Notes under the pieces: model-generated | Databases searched by the model: none | Told to the model about the DNA's origin: nothing | The model's input: the letters and a program-made list of their open reading frames with translations, nothing else | Position numbers and translations under genes: made by a program | NCBI GenBank assembly: GCA_965227805.1 | Contig: CBDDGJ010000003.1 | Location: forward strand, 310,001-374,000 | DNA from: CBDDGJ01 sp965227805 | Lineage (GTDB): Bacteria > Pseudomonadota > Alphaproteobacteria > RS24 | Direction of reading: 5' to 3' | Length of the DNA: 64,000 nt | In this document: positions 1 through 7,694 of the stretch, piece after piece | Layout: each line of letters begins with the position of its first letter | Position numbering within the stretch: position 1 is the stretch's first letter

Positions 1-129
1 AAATATCACATCAACCCCGCCAAGCACATCAAGCGCCCGCAAGGTAATATCGCGCGCATTGCCCAAAGGCGTGGCAACAATATAAAGCCCCTGTGCCAAC
101 TGAGTTATATTATTTTGTTTATGTTTCAT
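1..129 (-). CDS. rsmI: 16S rRNA (cytidine(1402)-2'-O)-methyltransferase, N-terminal 43 residues only
   Basis: This is the 5' end of a gene that runs off the left edge of the window. Reading the minus strand from the ATG at 129 gives 43 codons with no stop. They contain the RsmI hallmark LYIVATPLGNARDIT, followed by LRALDVLGGVDVI. In known RsmI proteins this segment is the first strand and SAM-binding start of the tetrapyrrole-methylase fold. The enzyme 2'-O-methylates C1402 of 16S rRNA. The gene is divergent from the LpoA-like gene; in Escherichia coli rsmI and lpoA are also neighbours, which supports both calls. The rest of the protein cannot be assessed. Confidence 0.9.
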   Translation of the reverse strand, partial: MKHKQNNITQLAQGLYIVATPLGNARDITLRALDVLGGVDVIF

Positions 130-234
130 AATTATAAAAATATAAAAAAAAACTTATTGACTATTCCCAAACACACCGAAACAGTAAATAATAGAGACGT
201 AAGTTACAATAGCTATTAGGCATATAATAAAGTA

Positions 235-1710
235 ATGAGACATCAAAAACATTATCTGGCTTATTTTGTAATCGGCGCATTGCTGTTTTTGGGTGCATGT
301 GATCTGCGTAAAACCGAGATGATAAATGCAGATACGCCCAAAACCAATAAACAATATGGCGTAAAAACGCTTGATTCGGATACGCCTAACGCATCACCCA
401 TGTTAACGCCTCTTGCTGATATGCCCGAATCAAAAGCGCGGCGGCGCGATGGACGTATTGCCATCGGCATGCTTTTGCCATTGGGAAGCGAAGATAAAGA
501 AATACGCTTTATGGCCGAAAGCCTATTTAATGCCGCTCAGCTTGCTTTATTTGATCTCAATCGTGCAGATATTATTATCATTGTCAAAGATACCAAAGGA
601 ACGCCCGAAGGTGCAAAAGTGGCGGCTATTGAAATTTTGCAGGAAGATATATCGATTGCTATCGGCCCGCTTTTTGGAAGCTCGCTTGCCGCCGTTACCC
701 CTCTTTTACGCGGGCGTGAAATTCCGATTATCTCTTTTTCCAATGATAAAACGGCCGTTTCACGCGGAAGCTGGCTTATCGGATTTTTACCCGAACAAAA
801 TATGGAACGTATCATTATTGAAGCAATTACCTATGATTATAAGAACTTTGCGGCATTGCTGCCCAATGACGTCTTCGGCAAACGTGTTTATGAGATCATA
901 AAAGAAGCAATTCCCACCTATGGCGGAAAACTTACCGATATAGAGATTTATGAAAGCGAAAGCGAAAAAATGTTCGCTCCTGCACAAAAAATCTCAAAAT
1001 ATAAACAACGCCGTGCTGAACATGCAAAACGGAAACAAGAACTATTTGAAACCGCACAATCTATGGTTCCCCAAGACACACCACAAAACAAGGTGCTTGA
1101 TGTGCTAAAAAATACAGCACCGGAAATTGTAGCCGATTATCGGGATTTAGAACGCAAAGAAACTTATGGCGAATTGCCTTATGATAGCATTATTTTACCC
1201 GAAGGGGGGCTTGCCTTGCGTTCACTTGCGCCCTTACTTCCCTATTTTGATGTCGATCCGCGTAAAATCAAATTCCTAGGGTCTGGCTTGTGGGATGACC
1301 CTGCTTTAGGGCAAGAACCGCCTTTGCGCGGAGGGTGGTTTGCCGCGCCCGATCCTGCTGGATGGGCATTTTTCGAAGATCGCTATAAACGTGCCTATCA
1401 GGATGCGCCTTCACGCATTGCCAGCCTCGCTTATGACGCTGTCGGGCTCATCGGCGCGCTTTTGACAATCGACCCAACGGATCCATTCCGCTATGAGCTT
1501 ATTCTTGATGAAAATGGCTTCAAGGGCGTTGATGGTATTTTCCGGTTCAAGGAGAACGGCCTTAATGAACGCGGCCTGGCCGTGTTAGAAGTCGGGTCAC
1601 AACAAAGCAAATTAATCAGCCCGGCGCCGCAAAGTTTTGTGGACTATGAAAATTATTATAAAAATGCGCGCGTAAAGCAACATATTGGGCCGACATCGCA
1701 GTCAGAGTAA
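235..1710 (+). CDS. LpoA-like penicillin-binding protein activator (outer-membrane lipoprotein)
   Basis: A 491-residue exported lipoprotein. The N terminus has basic residues, a hydrophobic stretch and the lipobox FLGAC with lipidation Cys22. After a low-complexity linker, residues from about 75 on (IAIGMLLPLGS and AAQLALFDLNR) read as a periplasmic-binding-protein (type I) fold like the C-terminal domain of LpoA, which activates peptidoglycan synthases from the outer membrane. The protein lacks most of the N-terminal TPR-like domain of enteric LpoA, as alphaproteobacterial versions do. It is divergent from rsmI, the same neighbour as in enterics. Its last nine bases overlap the convergent hemW gene. 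The activator role is inferred from family membership; the direct partner is unknown. Confidence 0.78.
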   Translation: MRHQKHYLAYFVIGALLFLGACDLRKTEMINADTPKTNKQYGVKTLDSDTPNASPMLTPLADMPESKARRRDGRIAIGMLLPLGSEDKEIRFMAESLFNAAQLALFDLNRADIIIIVKDTKGTPEGAKVAAIEILQEDISIAIGPLFGSSLAAVTPLLRGREIPIISFSNDKTAVSRGSWLIGFLPEQNMERIIIEAITYDYKNFAALLPNDVFGKRVYEIIKEAIPTYGGKLTDIEIYESESEKMFAPAQKISKYKQRRAEHAKRKQELFETAQSMVPQDTPQNKVLDVLKNTAPEIVADYRDLERKETYGELPYDSIILPEGGLALRSLAPLLPYFDVDPRKIKFLGSGLWDDPALGQEPPLRGGWFAAPDPAGWAFFEDRYKRAYQDAPSRIASLAYDAVGLIGALLTIDPTDPFRYELILDENGFKGVDGIFRFKENGLNERGLAVLEVGSQQSKLISPAPQSFVDYENYYKNARVKQHIGPTSQSE

Positions 1711-2838
1711 TAAGGCAGATATAATATAATCAAGCAATAAGCGTCCACGCGCAGTGGCATAAATATGCGTTTGCGATTGCGCCAATAATCCCTCTTTACA
1801 TAGACGCATTAGATTTTCCTTATTGATATGTTCCACCCGCGTGCGGTGCACCCCCTCACAAAGCCGCAAGCCCAGCATAAGGGCTTCAGCCGATAGATGA
1901 TACGCATCTAAGTGCTCTTGCACCACCATAGCGTGACCAGACGTCTCGATTTTTTTGCGCCATAAGGCAGGATGTGTCTCATTTTGCGTCGCCATACGCC
2001 CCTGTGTAGTGCTCAACCGGCCATGCGCCCCTGGCCCTAGCCCGATATAGTCACCACCGCGCCACAACGATAGATTATGCCGACAATAAAATCCATCCCG
2101 CGCATGATTGGATATTTCATAAGCCGGCATATGATGCGCCGCACATATATCTTGCGTCAGTATATATAAATCCGCCACTTTATCCTCATCGGGCGGCATC
2201 CATTTTCCCCGGCGGACATCTTTGGCAAAACGCGTTTTTTGTTCAATGGTCAACTGGTAAAGCGACATATGCTGGGGGTGAAGAGCAAGCGCGTTTTGTA
2301 AATCTTCCTCCCATAAAGCAAGGGTTTGATGCGGCTGGGCATAAATCAAATCCAGCGAAACGACAGGAAAAACATTTTGCGCGCAAAGAAATGCCGCCCG
2401 GGCTTTCGCCGCATCATGGTCGCGTTCCAAAAAGCGCAACGCCGCATCACTAAAAGACTGCACCCCCAAAGAAAGCCGGGTAATGCCCGCTGCATGCAAG
2501 GCACGCATGCGCGCATCATCTATATCATTCGGATTCGCTTCAAGCGTAATCTCTGCATCCTCTGCCATGCCCCATTTGCGGTCAAGCGCATATAGAATAT
2601 CAGCGCATAATTCCGGTGGCATAAGCGAAGGGGTGCCCCCGCCAAAAAACACCGTTTCAATAACACCTGTGGCGCGTATGGACGCATAATAATCTATCTC
2701 CTGTATAAAGGCGGTTTTCCATGCTGTATAATCCGGCACAGATTTTTGCCGATAAACATTAAAATCACAATAGGGGCAAATATGCGTGCAATAAGGCCAA
2801 TGCACATAAACATTAAGTGGCGGCACCGAGGCAGTCAA
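1702..2838 (-). CDS. hemW: Radical SAM heme chaperone HemW (coproporphyrinogen III oxidase-like)
   Basis: A 378-residue radical SAM protein. The cluster-binding CxxxCxxC motif is Cys17, Cys21 and Cys24 within HWPYCTHICPYCDFNVY. This HemN-like family is now regarded mostly as HemW, a heme-binding chaperone that inserts heme into respiratory enzymes; it lacks the HemN-specific N-terminal extension. The start is a TTG at 2838 whose bases overlap the rdgB stop (TTGA), with a purine-rich AGGCGG just upstream. A GTG four codons later is an alternative. It is the last gene of the rph-rdgB-hemW operon, whose members overlap by 1-4 bases, so translational coupling is likely. The 3' end overlaps the convergent LpoA-like gene by nine bases. 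Confidence 0.9.
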   Translation of the reverse strand: MTASVPPLNVYVHWPYCTHICPYCDFNVYRQKSVPDYTAWKTAFIQEIDYYASIRATGVIETVFFGGGTPSLMPPELCADILYALDRKWGMAEDAEITLEANPNDIDDARMRALHAAGITRLSLGVQSFSDAALRFLERDHDAAKARAAFLCAQNVFPVVSLDLIYAQPHQTLALWEEDLQNALALHPQHMSLYQLTIEQKTRFAKDVRRGKWMPPDEDKVADLYILTQDICAAHHMPAYEISNHARDGFYCRHNLSLWRGGDYIGLGPGAHGRLSTTQGRMATQNETHPALWRKKIETSGHAMVVQEHLDAYHLSAEALMLGLRLCEGVHRTRVEHINKENLMRLCKEGLLAQSQTHIYATARGRLLLDYIISALLL

Positions 2839-3443
2839 AATACCGCCTTGATAAATTGGGCAAAAGCATCTGCGCGATGCGATATGGCGTGCTTTTCTTG
2901 CGGGTCAAGTTCACCAAAACTTTGTTGATAGCCATGCGCTATAAAAATAGGATCATAGCCAAAGCCCCGATCGCCACGCGGCGGAAAACAAAGCGTGCCT
3001 TCCACCTTGCCTTCAAAAAAGTCACACTGCCCATCCGGCCACGCCAATGCCAAGACACACACAAAACGCGCATGATAATCTTGTGCGTTACGTGTCTCGA
3101 GCTCTTGTTCCACCCGTTTAATGGCATAGGCAAAATCGCGGGTGCCATCGGCCTTTTGCGCCCAGCGTGCCGAATATATACCCGGTGCCCCGTCAAGCGC
3201 ATCAATGCAAAGCCCGCTATCATCTGCAAGCGCGGGCAAACCGCTTGCCTGTGCCGCACTATGCGCTTTAAGAACGGCATTCGCGATAAAACTATCGCCA
3301 GTTTCTTCGGGTTCGGGCAGATTGAGCTCTATGGCCGTCTTCACCACAACACCAAAGGGAAGCAGTAAGTCGGCAATTTCGCGTAATTTACCTTTATTAT
3401 GACTTGCCAGAACCAGCTTATCACCTGTGAATTTACGCGCCAT
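2835..3443 (-). CDS. rdgB: dITP/XTP pyrophosphatase (RdgB/HAM1 family)
   Basis: A 202-residue Ham1-type nucleotide pyrophosphatase. It removes deaminated purine nucleotides (dITP, XTP) from the pool so they are not incorporated into nucleic acid. Family signatures are LVLASHNKGKLREI near the N terminus, PALADDSGLCIDALDG in the middle, and GDRGFGYDPIF followed by SHRADAF near the end, all in the expected order. Length is normal. The start ATG shares one base with the rph stop (TAATG), and the stop overlaps the hemW start by four bases, so the three genes form one tightly packed operon. Rph-RdgB-HemW is a recurrent alphaproteobacterial arrangement. Confidence 0.95.
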   Translation of the reverse strand: MARKFTGDKLVLASHNKGKLREIADLLLPFGVVVKTAIELNLPEPEETGDSFIANAVLKAHSAAQASGLPALADDSGLCIDALDGAPGIYSARWAQKADGTRDFAYAIKRVEQELETRNAQDYHARFVCVLALAWPDGQCDFFEGKVEGTLCFPPRGDRGFGYDPIFIAHGYQQSFGELDPQEKHAISHRADAFAQFIKAVF

Positions 3444-4183
3444 TAGCCTGCAATCGCCTGCTTTTGTATATCGACTAAATGGGCAATAGAGTTTTTGGCA
3501 AGGCCGAGCAATTCACCAAATGTGGTCTGAGAAAATGCAGCATCATTACCTTCGGCAGTTGCCTGAATCTCTACAATTTTGCCCTGTCCTGTCATAACAA
3601 AATTCGCATCGACATCGGCACGACTATCCTCGACATAATCTAAATCGGCAATGGGCACGCCCTTATATATACCACAAGAGACCGCCGCAATATGATCATA
3701 TAGAATATCACCTTCAACCAGCCCGTCTGCACGCATTTTTTCGATACATAAATAAAGCGCAACCCACGCCCCGGTAATGGAGGCGGTGCGTGTGCCGCCA
3801 TCGGCCTGGATAACGTCACAATCAATGCTGATTTGCCGTTCCCCCAATTTATTCAAATCCACCACGGCACGCAAAGAACGTCCGATCAATCTTTGTATTT
3901 CTTGCGTGCGCCCCGATTGTTTGCCGGCACTTGCTTCACGGCGCATACGGCTTCCGGTTGAGCGGGGTAGCATGCCATATTCTGCCGTCACCCATCCGCT
4001 TTCGCGCCCGCGCAACCAAGGCGGCACACGCTCCTCTAACGATGCTGTGCATAAAACATGCGTATCCCCACATTTAATCAAGCAAGACCCTTCGGCATAT
4101 TTGGAAATATGCGTTTCAATCAATATGTCACGCATATCTGCCGCCGCACGGCCTGAGGGGCGCTGAAAAGAGGGATCGGCCAT
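3443..4183 (-). CDS. rph: Ribonuclease PH
   Basis: A 246-residue phosphorolytic 3'-to-5' exoribonuclease that trims tRNA 3' tails. Recognisable family blocks are GDTHVLCTASLEERVPPWL, GWVTAEYGMLPRST, IQRLIGRSLRAVVDL, IDCDVIQADGGTRTASI (with the catalytic Asp region) and LDYVEDSRADVDANFV. Length and block order match functional RNase PH, not the truncated Escherichia coli K-12 form. The ATG at 4183 has CGGAG at good spacing. It is the first gene of the operon with rdgB and hemW and is divergent from hrcA across a 98-base gap. Confidence 0.96.
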   Translation of the reverse strand: MADPSFQRPSGRAAADMRDILIETHISKYAEGSCLIKCGDTHVLCTASLEERVPPWLRGRESGWVTAEYGMLPRSTGSRMRREASAGKQSGRTQEIQRLIGRSLRAVVDLNKLGERQISIDCDVIQADGGTRTASITGAWVALYLCIEKMRADGLVEGDILYDHIAAVSCGIYKGVPIADLDYVEDSRADVDANFVMTGQGKIVEIQATAEGNDAAFSQTTFGELLGLAKNSIAHLVDIQKQAIAG

Positions 4184-4281
4184 ATTGTCTCCGTTATTTT
4201 ATTGTTAAACTTCTACCTGTGAATCGAAAAACATGAAACCCCCTCTATGCATATGCCCTATCTTTTCCTAAATATATAAAT

Positions 4282-5349
4282 ATGACAGATATATATACAC
4301 TAAATGAGCGTGCCCGGCTTATTTTTAGCCAAATTGTTGAGGCTTATCTTGAAACCGGGGATGCGATTGGTTCACAAAGCCTATCGCAAAGCCTTGAGGA
4401 AAAACTATCGCCAGCAACCATTCGCAACACAATGGCCGAGCTGGAAGCCTTGGGATTACTATATGCCCCGCATATATCATCCGGACGCCTCCCCACAGAA
4501 ATCGGCCTGCGCTTTTTTGTCGATGGGCTGTTACAAGTCGGCCAGTTAAATGCAGAAGAACAAGCCCAATTCGCCCCGCATATAAAAGGGGAAAAAAACC
4601 TTAAAGACATAGCCACACAAGCCATAGACAGGCTTTCAGGTTTAAGCCAATGCGCCGGATTGGTTGTTGTGCCGCAAAATGCACATATCATTAAGCATAT
4701 TGAATTTCTACCCCTATCGCATACGCAAATTCTGGTTATTTTGGTGGATGAGAATAATAATGTCGAAAACCGCCTCATCGACCGCCCCGAAGGAATAAGC
4801 CGGTTTCGCCTTAATGAAGCAAGCAATTATCTCAATATGCGCTTGCGGGGACAATCAATAGATCAATTCAAAAAAAATGCTGAGAGTGAAATAAATACAG
4901 CAGAAAAAGAGCTAGGCACCTTAACCGCCGCATTGGTCGAACAGGGATTGGTAGAGTGGGCAGGCAATGTGGCCGAAGATGCCGAAAATAATAGCACATC
5001 GCAAAAAAACCTCATTATACGCGGCCACGCCCATTTATTGGATAATGTGCATGCCGTTAAGGATATAGAACGTATTCGTGTTTTATTTGAAGATTTGGAA
5101 CGTAAAAAAGAGCTTATCAATTTGCTTTCGCAATCCGAGCATGGCGAAGGTGTGCGTATTTTTATCGGCGCAGAAACAAAACTTTTTTCACTTTCTGGTT
5201 CATCTTTAATCATAAGCGGGTATAAGGATGCAAATGAAAGACTCATTGGTGCATTAGGTGTCATTGCCCCAACACGCAGTGATTATGCCCGTATCATTCC
5301 GATGGTGGATTATACAGCGCGCATCGTAAGCGATATTTTGAAAGAATAG
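4282..5349 (+). CDS. hrcA: Heat-inducible transcriptional repressor HrcA
   Basis: A 355-residue HrcA. The N-terminal winged helix (about residues 5-85) holds LNERARLIFSQIVEAYLETG and SPATIRNTMAELEALGLLY; the GAF-like dimer domain follows. HrcA represses heat-shock operons by binding CIRCE and is kept active by GroESL. I see no CIRCE inverted repeat in the 98 bases before this gene, so its own regulation by CIRCE is not supported here; targets may lie elsewhere, such as groESL. There is no clear Shine-Dalgarno sequence before the ATG, which follows an A/T-rich stretch directly. The gene is followed by grpE after eight bases, the usual alphaproteobacterial pair. Confidence 0.94.
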   Translation: MTDIYTLNERARLIFSQIVEAYLETGDAIGSQSLSQSLEEKLSPATIRNTMAELEALGLLYAPHISSGRLPTEIGLRFFVDGLLQVGQLNAEEQAQFAPHIKGEKNLKDIATQAIDRLSGLSQCAGLVVVPQNAHIIKHIEFLPLSHTQILVILVDENNNVENRLIDRPEGISRFRLNEASNYLNMRLRGQSIDQFKKNAESEINTAEKELGTLTAALVEQGLVEWAGNVAEDAENNSTSQKNLIIRGHAHLLDNVHAVKDIERIRVLFEDLERKKELINLLSQSEHGEGVRIFIGAETKLFSLSGSSLIISGYKDANERLIGALGVIAPTRSDYARIIPMVDYTARIVSDILKE

Positions 5350-5357
5350 AGGAGATT

Positions 5358-5924
5358 ATGGACGAAAAAAAGGAAATAAATAAAACCGAAGCTGAACAAA
5401 ACGAAACCCAGGCCGTGCCGGAAGACGCATCCCCGGAGCAAGAAAAGCCTACACCAGCAGAGGAACCTACGGCAGAAGAAAAACTAGCCGTGCTTAATGA
5501 TCAACTCTTGCGCGCTTTGGCCGAGGTAGAAAACACCCGCCGCCGTGCAGAACGCGACCGCGCCGATGCCTTACAATATAGCATAACGCGCTTCGCCCGT
5601 GATATGTTATCGGTGGCCGATAATCTGGAACGTGCCCTTGCCGCTTTGCCCGAAGATCAACGCACAGACCTCCCCGAACATACCGCCGCGCTACTAGACG
5701 GGGTGGATGCCACGAAACGAGATTTATTAAACATATTTGCACGTCATAAAATTATCCCGATACAAGCCAAGGGTGAAAAATTTGACCCTAATTTTCATGA
5801 AGCCATATTTGAAGCGCCCAATAGTGGCGAAGCGGCAGGCACCATTATTGACGTGATGGAAATCGGTTATAAAATTGGTGATAAATTACTACGTCCCGCC
5901 CGTGTAGGCGTTGCGAAGGATTAA
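5358..5924 (+). CDS. grpE: Nucleotide exchange factor GrpE
   Basis: A 188-residue GrpE, the ADP/ATP exchange factor for DnaK. The first 45 residues are Lys/Glu-rich and disordered. A coiled coil follows (about residues 45-95, with RALAEVENTRRRAERDRADA). Then comes the C-terminal beta domain, with FDPNFHEAIFE and GYKIGDKLLRPARVGVAK, the classic GrpE signature. GAGG sits just upstream of the ATG. It is cotranscribed with hrcA. The partner genes dnaK and dnaJ lie about 31 kb downstream in this window. The stop region overlaps the end of the convergent mutT by four bases. Confidence 0.95.
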   Translation: MDEKKEINKTEAEQNETQAVPEDASPEQEKPTPAEEPTAEEKLAVLNDQLLRALAEVENTRRRAERDRADALQYSITRFARDMLSVADNLERALAALPEDQRTDLPEHTAALLDGVDATKRDLLNIFARHKIIPIQAKGEKFDPNFHEAIFEAPNSGEAAGTIIDVMEIGYKIGDKLLRPARVGVAKD

Positions 5925-6337
5925 AGCATATCGCGCAAAAAAGCGATAAGCGGCATATTAGCAGGCGGCATATCCAAGGCAAATAGGGCGCGCGGGACAT
6001 GCCATGCCATGGCCTGCCCCTCACGCGGGGTGAGGGTGCCCTCCCATTTGCGACACACATAAAGCGGTATAAGCAAATGGAAATCATCATAAGCATGTGA
6101 CGCAAAGCTAAGCGGTGCCAAACATGATTCGAATGTATCAATGGCTAATTCTTCTTTTAACTCACGAATGAGACAGGCTTCGGGGGTTTCTCCCGATTCG
6201 ATTTTACCACCGGGAAACTCCCATAAGCCCGCCATGGGTTTTCCCGCAGGCCGTTTTGTAACCAGCACCCGCCCATCGCGATCAATAAGCGCACAGGCAA
6301 CGACCAGCACCAAAGGTTTAGCTACGATAGTCGGCAT
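5921..6337 (-). CDS. mutT: MutT-type Nudix (d)NTP pyrophosphohydrolase
   Basis: A 138-residue Nudix hydrolase. The Nudix box is complete (G, five residues, E, seven residues, REL-KEEL), seen as GKIESGETPEACLIRELKEE, so the metal-binding glutamates are all present. The N-terminal block LVVACALIDRDGRVLVTKRP and the PGGK just before the box are typical of the MutT/8-oxo-dGTPase subgroup that sanitises oxidised nucleotides. The start lies 20 bases inside the 3' end of argJ. This argJ-mutT overlap is common in alphaproteobacteria and indicates cotranscription. Confidence 0.88.
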   Translation of the reverse strand: MPTIVAKPLVLVVACALIDRDGRVLVTKRPAGKPMAGLWEFPGGKIESGETPEACLIRELKEELAIDTFESCLAPLSFASHAYDDFHLLIPLYVCRKWEGTLTPREGQAMAWHVPRALFALDMPPANMPLIAFLRDML

Positions 6338-7550
6338 TTATCGAAATATATTCATGCGTTAAATCGCATGCCCACACGCGCGCGGCACCCTTACCAACAC
6401 CAAGATGCACCTCAATATCAATATATTTACCACGCATATGCTGGGCAATCGGCGCTTCATCATAATTTTTTACGGCGCGGCCATTGCGCGCAACCTGACT
6501 ACCGCCGATTTTAATCGCCAATTTATCACGATTTGCCTGCGCGCCCGATTTGCCAATCGCCATCACAATCCGCCCCCAATTTGCATCCTCACCAGCAATC
6601 GCAGTTTTTACCAGGGGTGAATTGCCAATCGCCATACCAATGCGCTTAGCGGCTGCATCATTTGCGGCACCTTTAACGATAATCGTCATCAATTTGCTTG
6701 CGCCCTCGCCATCGCTCACAATTTGTATCGCCATTGCTTGCATGGCATCCAGCAAAGCCTTTTTGAAAGCACGCAATCGCGCATCATCTGCGCGGCGCAA
6801 TGGCGCGCCCGCCATGCGCTTTTGCCCTGTTGCTATGAATAATAATGTATCCGACGTCGAGCGATCACTATCAACCGTAATCGCATTAAAACTTTGCGGG
6901 GTCATATCCTGCAAAAGCGCACGCATGATCGGCACAGGTAAAGCCGCATCGGTGAATATAAAACCGAGCATGGTCGCCATATCCGGTGCAATCATGCCCG
7001 AGCCCTTAGCGATAATATTGATCTGCACCATCTCTTTACCAAATTTCACTTTGCGCGTTACGCCCTTGGCAAACGTATCGGTCGTCATAATCGCGCGCGC
7101 CGCTGCCTGCCAATCGCGTGAGTGTAAAGACATATCTTTTAAGGCATCCAGCACGGGCGCAGGCGCAAGGTCCTGGCCAATAACGCCGGTTGATGCCATA
7201 AATATATGCGCGTGCGGGCAAGAAAATTTCTTGGCCACCGCACCCGTGATAGCCCGCGCTGCCGCTACGCCCACTTTGCCGGTAAACGCATTGGCAATGC
7301 CTGCATTCACCACAAGCCCCCGCGCACGCCCTTTTGCTGCCGCAAGATGCGCCCGGCATAAATCAACCGCAACAGAGGGCATGGATGTATTGCTAAACAC
7401 ACCGGCAATACGCGTTTGGGGCGCAAATTGCATCAGTAATAAGTCATCCCGTCCCTTATAATATCCGCCAGACGCTGCCGTAGCAAAGCAAACGCCATCA
7501 ATGGCTGGCATTGTAGGAAACATTTTTGGCGCCAAAGGAGATACAGCCAT
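6318..7550 (-). CDS. argJ: Bifunctional glutamate N-acetyltransferase / amino-acid acetyltransferase ArgJ
   Basis: ArgJ recycles the acetyl group between N-acetylornithine and glutamate in arginine synthesis and can also make N-acetylglutamate from acetyl-CoA. The protein is a self-cleaving N-terminal-nucleophile type. The processing motif appears in MIAPDMATMLGF, with cleavage expected before the Thr at about residue 193 counted from this start. STGVIGQ and the C-terminal EDANWGRIVMAIGKSG are further family blocks. I start at the ATG at 7550, which has GGAG eight bases upstream, in place of a TTG seven codons earlier. With argD and argF in the same window this gives three arginine-pathway genes at two loci. 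It is divergent from secA, although the parvulin gene often found between them is absent. Confidence 0.93.
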   Translation of the reverse strand: MAVSPLAPKMFPTMPAIDGVCFATAASGGYYKGRDDLLLMQFAPQTRIAGVFSNTSMPSVAVDLCRAHLAAAKGRARGLVVNAGIANAFTGKVGVAAARAITGAVAKKFSCPHAHIFMASTGVIGQDLAPAPVLDALKDMSLHSRDWQAAARAIMTTDTFAKGVTRKVKFGKEMVQINIIAKGSGMIAPDMATMLGFIFTDAALPVPIMRALLQDMTPQSFNAITVDSDRSTSDTLLFIATGQKRMAGAPLRRADDARLRAFKKALLDAMQAMAIQIVSDGEGASKLMTIIVKGAANDAAAKRIGMAIGNSPLVKTAIAGEDANWGRIVMAIGKSGAQANRDKLAIKIGGSQVARNGRAVKNYDEAPIAQHMRGKYIDIEVHLGVGKGAARVWACDLTHEYISINADYRS

Positions 7551-7638
7551 AACACCCGCTCCATTTATCAATCATTACCCCCTTCCCTTAATATAAAACC
7601 ACACCCCCCACAAGGGTTATAAATAATAACGCTTAAGA

Positions 7639-7667
7639 TTGACAAGCAGGCGCCCGCGCCTTACATG
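7639..7667 (+). promoter_or_regulatory. Candidate sigma-70 promoter of secA
   Basis: A TTGACA box at 7639-7644 and TACATG at 7662-7667 are separated by 17 bases and lie 28 bases before the secA ATG. The -35 box is a perfect consensus match and the -10 box is weak. The call rests on sequence only. Confidence 0.5.
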
Positions 7668-7694
7668 AAATGGATGATAATGTAAGAGTAAAGC

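Noticed and set aside
4184..4281. CIRCE operator before hrcA
   Set aside because: No inverted repeat resembling the CIRCE arms is present in the gap.
6550..7461. A 303-codon open frame antisense to argJ
   Set aside because: It is the complementary-strand shadow of argJ, with no family motifs; high-GC codon bias in argJ keeps it open.
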